A DNA stretch of 11,668 nt from Bacteroidales bacterium (GTDB lineage Bacteria; Bacteroidota; Bacteroidia; Bacteroidales; UBA932), in NCBI GenBank assembly GCA_024689525.1, contig JAILDI010000192.1, positions 1 to 11,668 on the forward strand, written 5' to 3'. Under the pieces are notes generated by a model. That model did not search any database. It saw only the letters and a program-made list of their open reading frames with translations, and was not told the origin of the DNA. Positions 1 through 7,033 of the stretch are shown in pieces (the first letter of the stretch is position 1; the number at the start of each line of letters is the position of its first letter). The position numbers and the translations under genes are program-made.

Positions 1-937
1 AATATCCCAGCGTCCAGCTCATATCCACGGTGTTGCAGGTTTCGTGACTGTGGCGGATATCCAGGCCCTGGAGCCACTCCGCGCTTGTGAAAAGGCCGTC
101 AGGAAGGCCGTCTTCTTCGTATAGGCGTTTGAGGGAGTTCACGCCCAGTTCCCGGTACCAGGGGTCTCCGGTGGCCGCATAAAGCATAATGGGGAGCTTG
201 AGAATCTCGCTCATCGTTACCCCGTGCATATTGTATGGTTCATCGGCTGTGAGGAATTCCGGGGTAACACGGTCGTCACGACTGGTATTGATATCTCCCA
301 AAAGCTCATTGCGGTAGCGGAATGCAGAATCGGCCTTATCAATAAGGGCCTTATCCCCGGTCTTGGACGCCGTCCATAGCATACCTTCCAGAGAAATGAT
401 ATCGCGTTTACGAACCAGGAGGTCCATCGGGATGGAATTGTAATGCCTGGTCAGCGCTTCCAGAATTGCCGGATCCGGATGAACGTCATATTCCGCCTTC
501 ATCGCCCTGAAGAAAACGGCAAAAGGCCAGGTGTAATCAACCAGTTTCGAGCCCAGGCGGCCATTCTCCCACGGATGCTCCAGAGTGTACTCAATCCCGG
601 CTTCTCCCTTGTCGATGAACTCCTTATCGTCCAGCAGATAACCAAGACGCAGGAGGCCGTCCGTATAATATGCCGTTTGTTCATATCGCCACCAGTCCCG
701 GCCGTGGTCTCCCATACGGGGAATCTCCCCCGCCCACAGGCAAGTATTGTATGGATACGACAGCGCCTCGGGATGGCCTGTGAGGCCGTCTTTCTGGGCG
801 ATGAGCATCTCTTTCAGCCACCCGTCCGGATGGATATCCATAAGACTGGTTTCCTGCCAGGGCTTATTGTTTTCTGTATTTGTGCAGGAAAGAAAAGCAA
901 GAATGACAAGCGGAATAATGCGAAGAAGTCTGTTCAT
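1..937 (-). CDS. GH127-like (DUF1680) beta-L-arabinofuranosidase-type lipoprotein, 3' end missing
   Basis: An open frame runs from ATG at 937-935 to the window edge without a stop, giving the first 312 residues. The N-terminus is a lipoprotein signal ending FLSC (Cys18), so the product is probably anchored in the outer membrane or periplasm. Seen: WWRYEQTAYY at 82-91, MHGV at 237-240, SAEW at 285-288 and HETCN at 298-302. Known for GH127: an alpha/alpha-barrel enzyme using a zinc-bound cysteine nucleophile, with an E-x-C pair among the zinc ligands. Here E299 and C301 fit that pair, and E287 may be the additional active-site Glu. The later cysteine pair, which includes the nucleophile, would lie in the missing part, so activity cannot be judged. 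If active, it would release terminal L-arabinofuranose or a related sugar from a glycan. It is divergent from the operon starting at 1059. It could belong to a neighbouring six-hairpin family such as GH146. The frame is sure; the family call is fairly sure. Confidence 0.75.
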   Translation of the reverse strand, partial: MNRLLRIIPLVILAFLSCTNTENNKPWQETSLMDIHPDGWLKEMLIAQKDGLTGHPEALSYPYNTCLWAGEIPRMGDHGRDWWRYEQTAYYTDGLLRLGYLLDDKEFIDKGEAGIEYTLEHPWENGRLGSKLVDYTWPFAVFFRAMKAEYDVHPDPAILEALTRHYNSIPMDLLVRKRDIISLEGMLWTASKTGDKALIDKADSAFRYRNELLGDINTSRDDRVTPEFLTADEPYNMHGVTMSEILKLPIMLYAATGDPWYRELGVNSLKRLYEEDGLPDGLFTSAEWLQGLDIRHSHETCNTVDMSWTLGY

Positions 938-947
938 ACCGATTAAG

Positions 948-961
948 TTGTCTAAAGACAA
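948..961. promoter_or_regulatory. 14-base perfect inverted repeat, possible operator
   Basis: TTGTCT-AA-AGACAA is a perfect palindrome with six-base arms and a two-base centre. It begins 11 bases upstream of the minus-strand ATG at 937 and overlaps the -7-like box at 959-966, where a repressor could block transcription of the GH127-like gene. The symmetry is seen directly; the operator role is inference and the repeat could be chance. Confidence 0.3.
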
Positions 962-966
962 AGATA
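959..966 (-). promoter_or_regulatory. Bacteroidota -7 promoter box for the GH127-like gene
   Basis: Read on the minus strand the bases are TATCTTTG, an exact match to the TAnnTTTG -7 element used by the primary sigma factor of Bacteroidota. It would start a transcript near base 952, leaving a leader of about 15 bases. No convincing TTTG element is seen at the usual -33 distance, so the promoter may be weak or activator-dependent. Confidence 0.5.
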
Positions 967-1001
967 AATCATTTTTTCCGTTCGATTGTTGGAAAAACGG
1001 G

Positions 1002-1010
1002 TAACTTTTG
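1002..1010 (+). promoter_or_regulatory. Weak -7-like box upstream of the glycan operon
   Basis: TAACTTTTG resembles TAnnTTTG with one extra base. It lies about 50 bases upstream of the ATG at 1059 and is the best plus-strand candidate in the divergent gap. TTG triplets occur at 986-991 but are too close to serve as a normal -33 element. The leader before the ATG is A/C-rich with no Shine-Dalgarno motif, which is usual in this phylum. Confidence 0.28.
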
Positions 1011-1058
1011 CGAAATTTGAAAGATTAACGCAAGATAGAACACAAAAACACCAATACA

Positions 1059-4000
1059 ATGAGAATCAAGCACCTTATTCTGTTTCTTGCAGCAGCGGCC
1101 TTATTCGTTCCCTCCTGCAAAAAGGAAGAACCCGTAGAACCCCAAATCACTGTTACGACACAGTCGGTTCCTGACATTTCCGACGAGGGCGGTTCGTTTA
1201 CCGTATCCTTCTCCAGCAGCCTTGACTGGACTGCCACCAAGGACGCCAACTGGCTTTCGGTGAATCCTGCCAGCGGCGTAGCGGGTGAGAACTGCACCAT
1301 AACCGTAACGGCACAGCCCAACACCGGCTACGACCCCCGTTCCGGCAAGGTAACCATCACCTGCGGGGATGAGACAAAAGCAAGCCAGACCATCACGGTT
1401 AACCAGAAGCAGAAGGGCGCGCTTGTGCTCACCCAGACAAACTATGTGATAGGTTGTGAAGGTGAGACCATCACCGTCCAGGTTAAAGCCAATTCCAACG
1501 TTACCGCTACGGTGGACGGCCAGGCTGAAAACTGGATCATTCCCCTTGACACCAAGGGCCTTGTGGATAGCGAATTCAGCTTTGAAATCAAGCCCAATGA
1601 GACTTATGACGAGCGCAGCAGTTTCATCACCTTCTCCAACGAAGCCGGTTCCGAAAAGGTAACCATCACCCAGAAGCAGAAAGGGGCCATCATCGTCACC
1701 GAAAACACATTCTCCGTGAGCTATGAAGGTGGCACCGTTTCCGTAAAGGTTAAGGCCAACGTGGAGGTCTCCTGTTCCATAGCGGAAGATGCAGCCGAGT
1801 GGATTTCTCTCGTCACATCCAAAGGCCTCACAGAGAATGATTATACGTTCGAAGTGCTGGAAAACGAAACATATGTGGAGCGCACCGGCATAATCACCTT
1901 CTCCAGCGAAGCAGGCAGCGAGCAGGTTACCATTACCCAGGAAGCCGCCCCGGAACCAGTCGTAAATGAAGGCGTCAAGATCTTCAACGCTGCAGGCCTG
2001 GTCCAGTTTGCCCAGGCATACAACAATCTTGAATATGCACAGGAGGAGAACCTCGATGTAACACTCGCGGCAGATATAGTCTTTGACGCCGCCACCTCGG
2101 AGGCCTTCAACGCCACCGGCGGTATCGGCACAAAAGATGGAGAGACATCGAACTACTTCCACGGCGTATTCGACGGCGCAGGCTTTACTATCAGCGGCCT
2201 TCAGGCAACGGTTCCCCTGTTTGCATACATCGGCACGGAAGGTACCGTGAAGAACCTCAACCTTGCGTCGGACTGCTCATTCACCCTCACCCATCCCAAT
2301 GATGCGGATGCGCATTTCGGCTCGGTTGTTGGCTACCACAAGGGAAAACTGGAAAACGTCCAGTCGGCAGCCGCCGTTTCACTTTCTGCCGTTCCTACGT
2401 CCCCCCAGGTGGATTCAGTCCACTTCTCTACAATGCTTGGAGGTCTTGTGGGACGCGCCACTACCGGCGAAATAAGTAACTGCGGCTATAGCGGAGCAAT
2501 CTCTGTTCCTGACGGATTCGTCACCGACAGCACACTCTTTATCGGCGGTGTTCTCGGTTATTTCTCCAACACGGGAAGTATGACAGCTTCCAGTTTCAAC
2601 GGCACGATCCTCAACGAAGCCAGGGTTGCCAATGCCAACAAGAACAAACCCTATCTTGCTGTGGGCGGCTTTGTGGGTTACAACTCAGCCGGTACGGTTT
2701 CACAATGCGAAACCACAGACCACCCCACAATAGCAGGTTCTTATTCTGAAACTTACGGCACAATAGTCAACAAGACTGTCGTTTCCTATAACTCTGCAAT
2801 TGGCGGTATAGTGGGTGAGAATCACGCGGTTATTTCAAATTGCGTAAACAAGGCCCAGGTCCTGACCACAATCTTCAAGGATGGCAACGCCGATGGAAGC
2901 GCCAGGTATCTGCGCATAGGCGGAATAGCTGGCCGCAATATGTCTGGAGGCTCCATAACCGACTGCCGGAATGAAGGCATCGTTGCAACCAGATCCAATC
3001 CCCGCTTACACAGCATTGGTGGCATTGTGGGTTGGAACGAAGCCGAGGCCGTTGTGTCCGGCTGCTCCAACAAGGCCAACCTCAGCATCGGCACAACCGG
3101 CGTTGGTTCATATAGCGCCCGCCTGCCTTATTTCGGCGGCGTCATCGGCGAAAACTATTCATCGGCAATTTCAGATGTCCAGAACTACGGCGAACTGCTC
3201 GTTTCCCGCACCGAGAACAACACCGGCACCGAAGTGAGGATGGGCGGTGTAATCGGTTGCAACTATGCTGCTCTTAACGGCGGCTCTTACAGAAATATCG
3301 CCAATTACGGTAAGGTGTATTTCAATACCAACCTCAGTAAACAGGCAATTAGGTATAGCATCGGTGGTGTTGTGGGTTATTCAAAAGCATCTGTGGAAGG
3401 TGCATTGAACTGCGGTTACGTGCTGTTCAACTGGAATTCCAATGCCAACATTGCCAAGCTGGCCCATCTTGGTGGCATTGTTGGCTATCTGGACGGCGTT
3501 GAAGGAGAATCATACGTCATTTCCAACTGCGTCAACTCTGTTGCAGAGGGAAATGACAATGGAGGTGAGGTTTATCTTAACGTGAAGAGCGGCTCTGCAG
3601 GACACACCCAGGATTATGTTGGAGGTATTCTTGGCTACTCTACCGCAAATGTGGCCATATCGAACTGCACCAATTTGGGTTATATCCACGGCGGCAATGC
3701 CACTAAGGTAAACGGTACTTCCTGCTATGTTGGTGGTATCGTAGCATATCTTACCGGTATTTCTTCAGTAAGTGACTGTACCAATTCCGGTAACGCCTAC
3801 AATAACCATTCGTCAAATTCCACCGGTAACAACAATACGGCGTTCAACGGCGGAATAGCAGGATGGGTCACAGGCACTGAGCAGAATCCCATCACCATAA
3901 GCAATTGCATTCAAACGACTTCCGACCTTAGCCCCCGTCGAGGTTACAGCGGCGGTGTTGTTGGTTATGCCGACTATGCATCGATTTCCGACTGTAACGT

Positions 4001-4385
4001 TTCGGTAAACTTCGGCGGCAGCGCCTACTATGTTGGCGGTATTGCCGGATGGCTCCTGAACAGTACGGTTTCCGGTTGCAATGTAACCGGCACAGGCATT
4101 GAGACAACCCAGATGCAGTATGGCGGCGGCATTGTGGCAAAACTGGATGCAGGAAGCACCCTGGACAACTGCAGTACAAAGATTACCACTTTCTCCGGAA
4201 CCACCGAAGAAGCCAATTTCAAGGCTTGCGGCGCTGTTGCGGGACTCTCCGCCAGCGGAAGTACCATAAAGAATTGCCACTATCCCGCAGAAGGAACCAT
4301 CAACGGCGGTGGTACAACTCATACCTGGACAATGTGTCCCGATTCCAACTTCACCGACGGTGGCGGCAACGTTGCAGACCTTTAG
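1059..4385 (+). CDS. Large surface lipoprotein: three BACON domains plus about 18 GLUG-like repeats
   Basis: 1108 residues. The lipoprotein signal ends VPSC (Cys20) and is followed by KKEE, which fits the acidic surface-export signal described for Bacteroidota lipoproteins. Residues about 29-118, 119-207 and 208-295 are three BACON-type beta-sandwich domains; the first has the typical DWTATKDANWLSVNPASG and the others end in VTITQ. BACON domains are associated with carbohydrate or mucin binding. Residues about 303-400 resemble the entry to a beta-helix (FHGVFDGAGFTISGL). Residues about 419-1085 hold some 18 degenerate GGIVGY...ISNC repeats of the GLUG type, probably a long right-handed beta-helix. 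No catalytic motif is evident, so it is more likely a glycan-binding or adhesin-like stalk than an enzyme. It is first in the operon, 12 bases before the GH97 gene, and ends in tandem TAG TAG stops. No type IX secretion C-terminal domain is seen. Ligand unknown. Confidence 0.85.
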   Translation: MRIKHLILFLAAAALFVPSCKKEEPVEPQITVTTQSVPDISDEGGSFTVSFSSSLDWTATKDANWLSVNPASGVAGENCTITVTAQPNTGYDPRSGKVTITCGDETKASQTITVNQKQKGALVLTQTNYVIGCEGETITVQVKANSNVTATVDGQAENWIIPLDTKGLVDSEFSFEIKPNETYDERSSFITFSNEAGSEKVTITQKQKGAIIVTENTFSVSYEGGTVSVKVKANVEVSCSIAEDAAEWISLVTSKGLTENDYTFEVLENETYVERTGIITFSSEAGSEQVTITQEAAPEPVVNEGVKIFNAAGLVQFAQAYNNLEYAQEENLDVTLAADIVFDAATSEAFNATGGIGTKDGETSNYFHGVFDGAGFTISGLQATVPLFAYIGTEGTVKNLNLASDCSFTLTHPNDADAHFGSVVGYHKGKLENVQSAAAVSLSAVPTSPQVDSVHFSTMLGGLVGRATTGEISNCGYSGAISVPDGFVTDSTLFIGGVLGYFSNTGSMTASSFNGTILNEARVANANKNKPYLAVGGFVGYNSAGTVSQCETTDHPTIAGSYSETYGTIVNKTVVSYNSAIGGIVGENHAVISNCVNKAQVLTTIFKDGNADGSARYLRIGGIAGRNMSGGSITDCRNEGIVATRSNPRLHSIGGIVGWNEAEAVVSGCSNKANLSIGTTGVGSYSARLPYFGGVIGENYSSAISDVQNYGELLVSRTENNTGTEVRMGGVIGCNYAALNGGSYRNIANYGKVYFNTNLSKQAIRYSIGGVVGYSKASVEGALNCGYVLFNWNSNANIAKLAHLGGIVGYLDGVEGESYVISNCVNSVAEGNDNGGEVYLNVKSGSAGHTQDYVGGILGYSTANVAISNCTNLGYIHGGNATKVNGTSCYVGGIVAYLTGISSVSDCTNSGNAYNNHSSNSTGNNNTAFNGGIAGWVTGTEQNPITISNCIQTTSDLSPRRGYSGGVVGYADYASISDCNVSVNFGGSAYYVGGIAGWLLNSTVSGCNVTGTGIETTQMQYGGGIVAKLDAGSTLDNCSTKITTFSGTTEEANFKACGAVAGLSASGSTIKNCHYPAEGTINGGGTTHTWTMCPDSNFTDGGGNVADL
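1416..1946 (+). repeat. Tandem duplication of BACON-type domains 2 and 3
   Basis: The domains at residues about 119-207 and 208-295 are closely alike. Both end NETY-x-ER-xx-ITFS-x-EAGSE-x-VTITQ, at 1597-1674 and 1864-1941, with similar DNA as well. Domain 1 is more diverged (ending TITVNQKQKG), pointing to a later duplication of one module. Boundaries are approximate. Confidence 0.7.
2311..4311 (+). repeat. Array of about 18 GLUG-like repeats within the surface lipoprotein
   Basis: A unit of roughly 25-45 residues recurs with the core (I/V/Y)GGI(V/A)G(Y/W/E)N...(I/V)S(N/D)C.N.G.(V/I). Clear copies include GGLVGRATTGEISNC, GGIVGENHAVISNC, GGVVGYADYASISDC and GGIAGWLLNSTVSGC. Codons differ between copies, so the array is old and diverged rather than a recent DNA-level expansion. 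The near-invariant Cys in most copies suggests a buried ladder on one face of a beta-helix. The count is by eye and uncertain by one or two. Confidence 0.75.
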
Positions 4386-4397
4386 TAGAGTACGCTT

Positions 4398-7016
4398 ATG
4401 AAACGTCTACTGGTTTTCCTCGCCGCAGTGGTCCTGGCTGCAGGAGTACAGGCAAAGGACAAGAACTACCAGCTGCAGTCCCCTTCCGGAGACATCAAGG
4501 TCTCCGTTACCGCCGGGGAGCAGCTTATGTGGTCCGTATCGGCACAGGGTACCGTAGTGCTGGAGCCGTCGGCCCTGTCGATGGCTCTGGACAACGGAAT
4601 CGTGTTCGGCCGGGGCGTCAAGGTAAAAAAGGCCGTAAAGCGCAGCGTAGACCGCACTCTGACGCCCGTAGCATACCGGCAGGCGCAGGTTCGCGAGAAT
4701 TATAACGAACTCACCCTCAGGTGTGGAGGCTACAGCGTGGTGTTCCGTGCCTATGACGACGGCGCGGCATACCGCTTCATCGCCGATCAGAAAAAGCCGT
4801 TCAATGTACTGTCAGAGGAAGCCGGTTTCGCCCTCACAGGCCCTGCCAAAGGCTTCATCCCGTACTGCCGCAAGAGGGCAGACAATCTGGAATGCCAGTT
4901 CTTCACCTCCTTCGAATCCGTGTATAACAATATCCCTGTCACGGACTGGGAAAGCGGCCGCCTGGCCTTCCTTCCTGTAACCCTGGATGCGCCAAATGGA
5001 ATGAAAGTGTGCATTACCGAGAGCTCGCTCCTGAACTATCCCGGAATGTATCTTTCCAACGAGGACAAGGATACCAAGCTGGAAGCCGTATTCGCTCCCT
5101 ACCCCAAAGACATCGAGCATGGCGGCCACAATATGCTCCAGGGCCTTGTCCGTAGCCGTGAGGACTTTATTGCGAAGGCCGGAGCCAAAGAGGCATTCCC
5201 GTGGCGTATCGTCATCGTGAGCGCGGAAGACAAGGACCTTCTCACCTGCGACCTCCCCTGGCTGCTTGGCCCGGATCCCGATCCCGCAGCGGATTTCAGC
5301 TGGGTAAGGCCCGGCAAGGTCGCCTGGGACTGGTGGAACTCCTGGAACATCTACGGAGTGAACTTCGAAGCCGGAATCAACAACGATACCTACAAGTATT
5401 ATATCGACTTTGCCTCCAAGAACGGCATCGAATACGTAATTCTGGACGAAGGCTGGGCCGTCAACAAGCAGGCCGATTTGTTCCAGGTAGTCCCCGAAAT
5501 CGACCTTCCTATGCTTTGCCAGTTTGCCAGGGACAGGGGCGTAGGCCTCATCCTCTGGGCCGGATATTGGGCCTTCGAAAAGGATATGGAGCGCGCCTGC
5601 CGGGAGTATTCAGAGATGGGAGTCAAGGGCTTCAAGGTCGATTTTATGGACAGGGACGACCAGCCGATGGTCGATTTCTACCGACGCACCGCCGAAATGG
5701 CCGCCAAGTATCACCTGATGATCGACTTCCACGGAGCATTCAAGCCCGCAGGCCTTCAGAGGGCATATCCCAATGTAGTGAACTTCGAGGGTGTATATGG
5801 CCTGGAGAACGTCAAAGGGCAGAAGAGCTACGACATCGACCTCGTTTCCTACGAAACCACCATTCCCTTTGTGAGGCTGGTCGCCGGCCCGTCGGACTAT
5901 ACCCAGGGCGCGATGCGAAACGCCACCAAGGGCAACTTCCGCTACGTGAGTTCTGAGGCAATGTCTCAGGGCACGCGCTGCCGCCAGCTTGCGGAATACG
6001 TTATCTTCGATGCTCCGCTCACTATGCTCTGCGACTCCCCTTCCAATTATATGAAGGAAAGCGCCTGCCTTAAGTTCATAGCAGGTGTTCCCACAATCTG
6101 GGACGAAACCATCGCCCTTGAAGGCAAGGCCGGAGAGTACGTTGCCCTGGCTCGCCGCAAAGGCAATACCTGGTACGTTGGCGCCATTACCAACTGGGAT
6201 GCACGCGAAATGGAACTGGACCTCTCGTTCATAGACGGTTCCCCCCTTATGGAAATCTTCCGCGACGGGGCGAACGCTCACCGTGCAGCCTGTGATTTCA
6301 AACAGGAATGGACCAGCTTCCCTGCCGATGGCAGAGTCTCCGTCAAGATGGCCCCCGGAGGCGGCTGGGTCGCAGTACTCCGCCAGGATCCGGAGCCGTG
6401 GAACAAAACTGATAAAGACTGGCCAAATTACAGCAGATACCAGGACAAGAACACCGAGGTGACAAGCCGCCCGAAAGCCGTTCTCTTCGGCGATTCCATC
6501 ACTCAGAACTGGGCCCGTTTCGACGGCCAGTGGCTGGAGCAGCACAACTATCTTGGCCGCGGTATCGGCGGTCAGACCACGATGCATCTGCTTTCGCGCA
6601 TCCGTCCTGACGTTATCGACCATCATCCCGAGTATATGGTCCTCCTCATCGGCATAAATGATATCGCCCGCAACAATGGATACATATCCGTGGAACATAC
6701 CTTCGGCAATATCGTCTCAATCGTGGAGCTGGCACAGGCAAACGGCATCAAGCCCGTAATGTGCACGCTTTGCCCTGCCGACGAGATTCGCTGGCGGAGG
6801 AGAGTTGGAGACCCCCGGCCGCAAGTTGCCCGGCTGAACGCTATGATTACTGCATATGCCGCCGAGCATAGCATTCCTCTGGTGGATTACTTCAGTGCTC
6901 TCCGCACGGAAGACGATGCATTGGATCCCATTTATCAGAACGACCCCGTACATCCAAACCTGGCCGGCTACAAAGTAATGGAGAAAGCCCTCCAGGATGT
7001 AATGGAAAATCTTTGA
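4398..7016 (+). CDS. Bifunctional exported enzyme: GH97 (retaining type) glycosidase fused to SGNH/GDSL hydrolase
   Basis: 872 residues with a type I signal ending GVQA (cleavage near residue 20), so probably periplasmic. Residues about 21-665 are a full-length GH97: N-terminal beta-sandwich, barrel with WDWWNSWN, GIEYVILDEGW and GFKVDFMDRDDQ, then a C-terminal beta domain. D415 in KVDF and E470 in FEGVYGLE fit the nucleophile and acid/base of retaining GH97 enzymes; as I recall, the B. thetaiotaomicron alpha-galactosidase BtGH97b has the same residue numbers. Retaining members act on alpha-galactosides or beta-L-arabinopyranosides; inverting SusB-type members are alpha-glucosidases. After a linker (about 670-693), residues 694-872 form an SGNH hydrolase with GDSIT (Ser700), RGIGGQTT, GIND (Asn754) and DPVH (Asp849, His852), so the esterase or deacylase triad is intact. 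The unit thus pairs a glycosidase with a likely sugar-ester hydrolase. It starts 12 bases after the BACON/GLUG gene. Exact substrates are unknown. Confidence 0.92.
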   Translation: MKRLLVFLAAVVLAAGVQAKDKNYQLQSPSGDIKVSVTAGEQLMWSVSAQGTVVLEPSALSMALDNGIVFGRGVKVKKAVKRSVDRTLTPVAYRQAQVRENYNELTLRCGGYSVVFRAYDDGAAYRFIADQKKPFNVLSEEAGFALTGPAKGFIPYCRKRADNLECQFFTSFESVYNNIPVTDWESGRLAFLPVTLDAPNGMKVCITESSLLNYPGMYLSNEDKDTKLEAVFAPYPKDIEHGGHNMLQGLVRSREDFIAKAGAKEAFPWRIVIVSAEDKDLLTCDLPWLLGPDPDPAADFSWVRPGKVAWDWWNSWNIYGVNFEAGINNDTYKYYIDFASKNGIEYVILDEGWAVNKQADLFQVVPEIDLPMLCQFARDRGVGLILWAGYWAFEKDMERACREYSEMGVKGFKVDFMDRDDQPMVDFYRRTAEMAAKYHLMIDFHGAFKPAGLQRAYPNVVNFEGVYGLENVKGQKSYDIDLVSYETTIPFVRLVAGPSDYTQGAMRNATKGNFRYVSSEAMSQGTRCRQLAEYVIFDAPLTMLCDSPSNYMKESACLKFIAGVPTIWDETIALEGKAGEYVALARRKGNTWYVGAITNWDAREMELDLSFIDGSPLMEIFRDGANAHRAACDFKQEWTSFPADGRVSVKMAPGGGWVAVLRQDPEPWNKTDKDWPNYSRYQDKNTEVTSRPKAVLFGDSITQNWARFDGQWLEQHNYLGRGIGGQTTMHLLSRIRPDVIDHHPEYMVLLIGINDIARNNGYISVEHTFGNIVSIVELAQANGIKPVMCTLCPADEIRWRRRVGDPRPQVARLNAMITAYAAEHSIPLVDYFSALRTEDDALDPIYQNDPVHPNLAGYKVMEKALQDVMENL

Positions 7017-7033
7017 AAATAACACACTTAACT

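Noticed and set aside
443..946. Plus-strand open frame of 167 codons
   Set aside because: It lies opposite the GH127-like lipoprotein, whose minus-strand translation carries a signal peptide and family motifs; the plus product has none.
1101..2162. Antisense open frame of 353 codons opposite the BACON domains
   Set aside because: Low-complexity Gly/Asp/Val-rich product mirroring the sense repeats, with no signal or family resemblance.
5610..6698. Long antisense open frame (362 codons) inside the GH97-SGNH gene
   Set aside because: It lies opposite a strongly supported enzyme, has no recognisable domain, and is explained by codon bias creating open antisense frames.
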